Assembly (NCBI GenBank): GCA_002490725.1
Contig: DKUN01000004.1
Coordinates: forward strand, 1-42,966
DNA length: 42,966 bases
Direction of reading: 5' to 3'
Source of the DNA: Porphyromonadaceae bacterium UBA7203
GTDB lineage: Bacteria; Bacteroidota; Bacteroidia; Bacteroidales; Muribaculaceae
Of this stretch, positions 42,940-42,966 are shown one piece after another; the stretch's first letter is position 1; each line of letters opens with the position of its first letter. Made by a program: the position numbers and the translations under genes. The notes under the pieces are model-generated. The model ran no database searches. It worked only from the letters and a program-made list of their open reading frames with translations, and had not been told where the DNA came from.

Positions 42940-42966
42940 CCACGTCCATTTTTAGTGGACAGTAGT

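Larger units (their letters stand above)
41664..42961 (+). mobile_element. IS4-type insertion sequence (about 1.3 kb)
   Basis: Terminal inverted repeats TGTCCACTAAAAA (41664-41676) and its exact complement TTTTTAGTGGACA (42949-42961), 13 of 13 matching, enclose one transposase gene. The element lies against the truncated outer-membrane gene. The window ends 5 bases beyond the right end, so a target-site duplication cannot be checked. Confidence 0.88.

Overview
The window looks like chromosomal DNA of a high-GC gut-type Bacteroidales, most probably a member of the Muribaculaceae. Three things point there: promoters of the Bacteroidetes form TTTG-N19/20-TAnnTTTG, a type IX secretion system (T9SS) core operon, and lineage-typical gene pairs (DUF4296-lspA-dksA-like-ileS, thioesterase-dprA, NigD-like and GldK lipoproteins). 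Family assignment below order level is inference. Nearly all of the window is coding, and there is no gene-free stretch longer than 300 bases.

Layout. 1-78: the 3' end of a tRNA and its terminator. 136-825: a Crp/Fnr-type regulator. 865-6360 (minus): ileS, a DksA-like gene, lspA, a DUF4296 lipoprotein and a 65-codon small gene, probably one transcription unit. 6493-8548 (plus): aroA overlapping a metal-ABC permease. 8633-13618 (minus): two large secreted proteins with T9SS-type C-terminal signals, 3 bases apart. 13769-21546 (plus): hot-dog thioesterase, dprA, a nucleoside phosphorylase, a NigD-like lipoprotein, a DUF3467 protein, cysS, a RecD-like helicase and an M18 aminopeptidase. 21631-22314: a six-segment potassium-channel-like protein with an unusual filter. 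22370-29242 (minus): porT-like, porP/sprF, gldK, gldL, gldM, gldN. 29426-31000: a 100-residue protein of unknown function and an AI-2E/PerM family membrane protein. 31092-35165 (plus): MFS transporter, alpha/beta hydrolase and a membrane-anchored MurF-like ligase. 35207-38251 (plus): tRNA-His with its own promoter and terminator, tgt, an LptF/G permease and a YigZ-family protein. 38235-39191 (minus): a bile-acid:sodium-symporter-family transporter. 39424-41663: a broken outer-membrane beta-barrel gene. 41664-42961: an IS4-type insertion sequence that truncates it.

How the parts relate. The GldK-N/PorP/PorT proteins make the trans-envelope T9SS, and the two proteins at 8633-13618 carry the C-terminal domain such a system would recognise. 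LspA matures the many lipoproteins these bacteria make, including GldK. tRNA-His(GTG) is one of the substrates of the TGT enzyme encoded just downstream, and a strong terminator separates the two only 7 bases before the tgt start codon.

I did not find a clearly unprecedented multi-gene system. The points most worth a second look are: the tRNA-His/terminator/tgt arrangement; a TGT that lacks the three zinc cysteines; the TTIGCD selectivity filter; the MFS-hydrolase-membrane MurF operon; the Arg/Ser-rich tail of GldN; and promoters that imply leaderless mRNAs. No database search was possible, so all family names rest on motif recognition.
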